Positions 62,359 through 64,000 of a stretch of DNA of 64,000 bases are shown here, piece after piece (positions within the stretch are counted from its first letter, which is position 1; each line of letters opens with the position of its first letter). The position numbers and the translations under genes are program-made. Below the pieces are notes generated by a model, which saw nothing but the letters and a program-made list of their open reading frames with translations, was not told where the DNA came from and did no database searches. This stretch comes from Methylobacter tundripaludum SV96. GTDB taxonomy: Bacteria > Pseudomonadota > Gammaproteobacteria > Methylococcales > Methylomonadaceae. The stretch is from NCBI RefSeq assembly GCF_000190755.2, contig NZ_JH109152.1, forward strand, positions 186,001 to 250,000. Direction: 5' to 3'.

Positions 62359-64000
62359 ATGCCAACCGTACATCGCTGCCATCCCATGCCTTTCGGAACT
62401 CATATACTGGATGACGGCAGGGTCAGTTTTCGATTATGGGCGCCTGGAGCCGATAAGGTTGAATTGTGCCTGCAAGGGCATGCGCCCGAAATCAGCTTGA
62501 CCATGGCGGCGGAAGCCGGTGGCTGGTACGGCATTACGACCGGACTCGCCGGTAGCGGATTTTATTACCAGTACCGGATCGATGGCAGGCGCTATGTGCC
62601 CGATCCTGCATCCCGCTATCAGCCGCAGGACGTCGAGGGCTCCAGTCAAATTATCGATCCCGATTCATGGCAATGGCATGACGCGGCCTGGAAAGGACGG
62701 CCCTGGGAAGAGGCGGTGTTTTATGAGCTGCATGTGGGCACCTTTACTGAACAAGGCACTTTTGCCGGGGTAAAGGAACGTCTGGATTATCTGGTCGATT
62801 TGGGCGTGACTGCAATCCAGTTGATGCCCATTGCCGATTTTCCCGGTCGCCATAATTGGGGCTACGACGGCGTGTTGCCGTTTGCGCCTGACAGCCGTTA
62901 CGGTACGCCCGATGAGCTTAAAGACCTGATTGAAACCGCTCACGCCAAAGGCCTGATGGTCTTTAACGATGTGGTGTACAGCCATTTCGGCCCGGAAGGC
63001 AATTACCTGCATTTGTACGCGCCGGAATTTTTTACCGACCGTTTTCATACGCCCTGGGGCGATGCCATTAATTTCCATCCTGAACAGAGTCATTGGGTGC
63101 GTCGGTTTTTTATCCACAATGCTCTGTATTGGCTGGAGGAATATCATTTCGACGGTTTGCGCTTCGATGCCGCACATGCCATTTTCGATGACTCGTCTCC
63201 GGATATTCTGGAAGAACTGGCCGAAGCGGTTCGGCTGGGGCCTGGATACGATCGCCATGTCTATTTGGTGCTGGAAAACGACAATAATGCCGCCCGTTAT
63301 TTAAGGCACGATCCCTCCTTGCCGCAGCGTTATTTCGATGCGCAATGGAATGACGATATGCATCATGCCCTGCATGTCCTGTTAACCGGGGAAAGTACCG
63401 GTTATTACCGGGATTATAGTCAGCAGCCTATCCACCAACTGGGTCGTTGTTTAACCGAAGGTTTCGCTTATCAGGGCGAAGTCTCCGCTTATCGGGACGG
63501 AAAACATCGGGGCGAGTCCTGTTCGGATTTGCCATTGACGGCTTTCGTCTCCTTTTTACAAAATCATGACCAGGTAGGCAACCGGGCATTGGGCGAGCGC
63601 ATCTCAAATCTTTGCCCACCGGAAGCCCTGCGAGCGGCGACAGCGATATTATTGCTGTCGCCGTCGCCACCCTTGCTGTTTATGGGGCAGGAGTGGGCCT
63701 GTAGCCAGCCATTCACCTACTTTGTGGATTTTCCCGAAGCGTTGGGCGAGAAAGTGAACGAGGGGCGATTACAGGGATTCGCCAAGCTCGCGGCGTTTAA
63801 CGATGTTGAAATGCGCCGAAAAATACCGTTACCCAATGCCATTGAAACCTATCAAGCGGCCAAGCTTGCATGGGACGAATTAGAACGGGAGCCGCATCAA
63901 CAATGGTTCGACTATCACCGGGAGTTATTGCGTATTCGTCACCGTCAGATAAGCCCAAGGCTAAAGGCAATGGCCCCAGGATCAGCCCAGTACCGGGTTT
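62359..64000 (+). CDS. treZ: Malto-oligosyltrehalose trehalohydrolase, 3' end outside window
   Basis: The frame is open from ATG 62359 to the window edge, 547 codons. The N-terminal E-set domain (FGTHILDDGRVSFRLWAPGA) is followed by the GH13 barrel. The first barrel motif is VFYELHVGTFTEQGTFAG. The nucleophile region is DGLRFDAAHAI, the acid region is YLVLENDNNA, and the late Asp motif is FLQNHDQVGNR. The HVGTFTEQGTF and N-H-D-Q-V-G motifs and the domain order fit TreZ rather than the glycogen-branching or debranching enzymes. TreZ releases trehalose from maltooligosyl-trehalose made by TreY; treY may lie downstream. Confidence 0.9.
   Translation, partial: MPTVHRCHPMPFGTHILDDGRVSFRLWAPGADKVELCLQGHAPEISLTMAAEAGGWYGITTGLAGSGFYYQYRIDGRRYVPDPASRYQPQDVEGSSQIIDPDSWQWHDAAWKGRPWEEAVFYELHVGTFTEQGTFAGVKERLDYLVDLGVTAIQLMPIADFPGRHNWGYDGVLPFAPDSRYGTPDELKDLIETAHAKGLMVFNDVVYSHFGPEGNYLHLYAPEFFTDRFHTPWGDAINFHPEQSHWVRRFFIHNALYWLEEYHFDGLRFDAAHAIFDDSSPDILEELAEAVRLGPGYDRHVYLVLENDNNAARYLRHDPSLPQRYFDAQWNDDMHHALHVLLTGESTGYYRDYSQQPIHQLGRCLTEGFAYQGEVSAYRDGKHRGESCSDLPLTAFVSFLQNHDQVGNRALGERISNLCPPEALRAATAILLLSPSPPLLFMGQEWACSQPFTYFVDFPEALGEKVNEGRLQGFAKLAAFNDVEMRRKIPLPNAIETYQAAKLAWDELEREPHQQWFDYHRELLRIRHRQISPRLKAMAPGSAQYRV

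Overview
This window is a gammaproteobacterial chromosome segment of mixed GC content. The gene mix fits an aerobic respiratory freshwater or soil bacterium, perhaps a methanotroph relative: a caa3-type oxidase operon, a high-potential iron-sulfur protein, a lipoprotein sorbosone/PQQ-type dehydrogenase, PPK2, a trehalose-pathway enzyme and a DUF326 copper-binding protein. The taxon is inferred from gene content only. There is no rRNA, tRNA or CRISPR array that I can see.

Layout. 1-4.5 kb: tail of a BaiN/HI0933-type flavoprotein, a complete IS1202/ISNCY-like insertion sequence with a 5-bp target duplication, a DUF4239 membrane protein and a coiled-coil membrane protein. 4.5-11.3 kb: a tripartite RND efflux operon (outer-membrane lipoprotein, AcrB-type pump, MexE-type adaptor), divergent from a TetR-type regulator with a palindromic operator between them. 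11.3-13.3 kb: a relic of a TerB-like gene, an IS1-like element and an IS5-family element. 13.3-24.1 kb: an RHS polymorphic-toxin locus read on the minus strand. Two signal-peptide-bearing RHS proteins are followed by a TPR-type immunity candidate and then by displaced RHS tips, each with its own candidate immunity gene. One toxin/immunity cassette is bracketed by two near-identical long hairpins.

24.4-30.5 kb: small envelope genes, a PgaB-type polysaccharide deacetylase and a 1.3-kb stretch with relics of NuoL/DabB-like and WrbA genes. 30.6-36.6 kb: a compact caa3-type cytochrome oxidase operon (CtaG, triheme cytochrome c, subunit II with heme c, fused subunit I-III, small membrane protein). 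37-45.3 kb: a Mg2+-type P-ATPase, PPK2, a TVP38/DedA-type protein, an hsp20-lon heat-shock operon and a periplasmic protein. 45.4-47 kb: a transposase relic and an M41-like HEAGH protein.

47.2-55.2 kb is a signalling cluster: a 1710-residue protein-kinase-like/AAA/GAF/histidine kinase whose kinase-like domain lacks the catalytic HRD aspartate, then a receiver domain fused to a KaiB-like domain, then a PAS-PAS hybrid histidine kinase. This is the most distinctive set in the window. 55.3-62 kb: a stress/envelope island of small genes (two DUF3096 proteins, DUF4398 lipoprotein, OmpA-family lipoprotein, sll1863-like coiled coil, HiPIP). It is flanked by two copies of a duplicated segment carrying a sorbosone-dehydrogenase-like gene and chaB; the left copy has a large internal deletion. 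A second IS1-like copy sits beside the right copy. 62.4-64 kb: treZ, running off the window.
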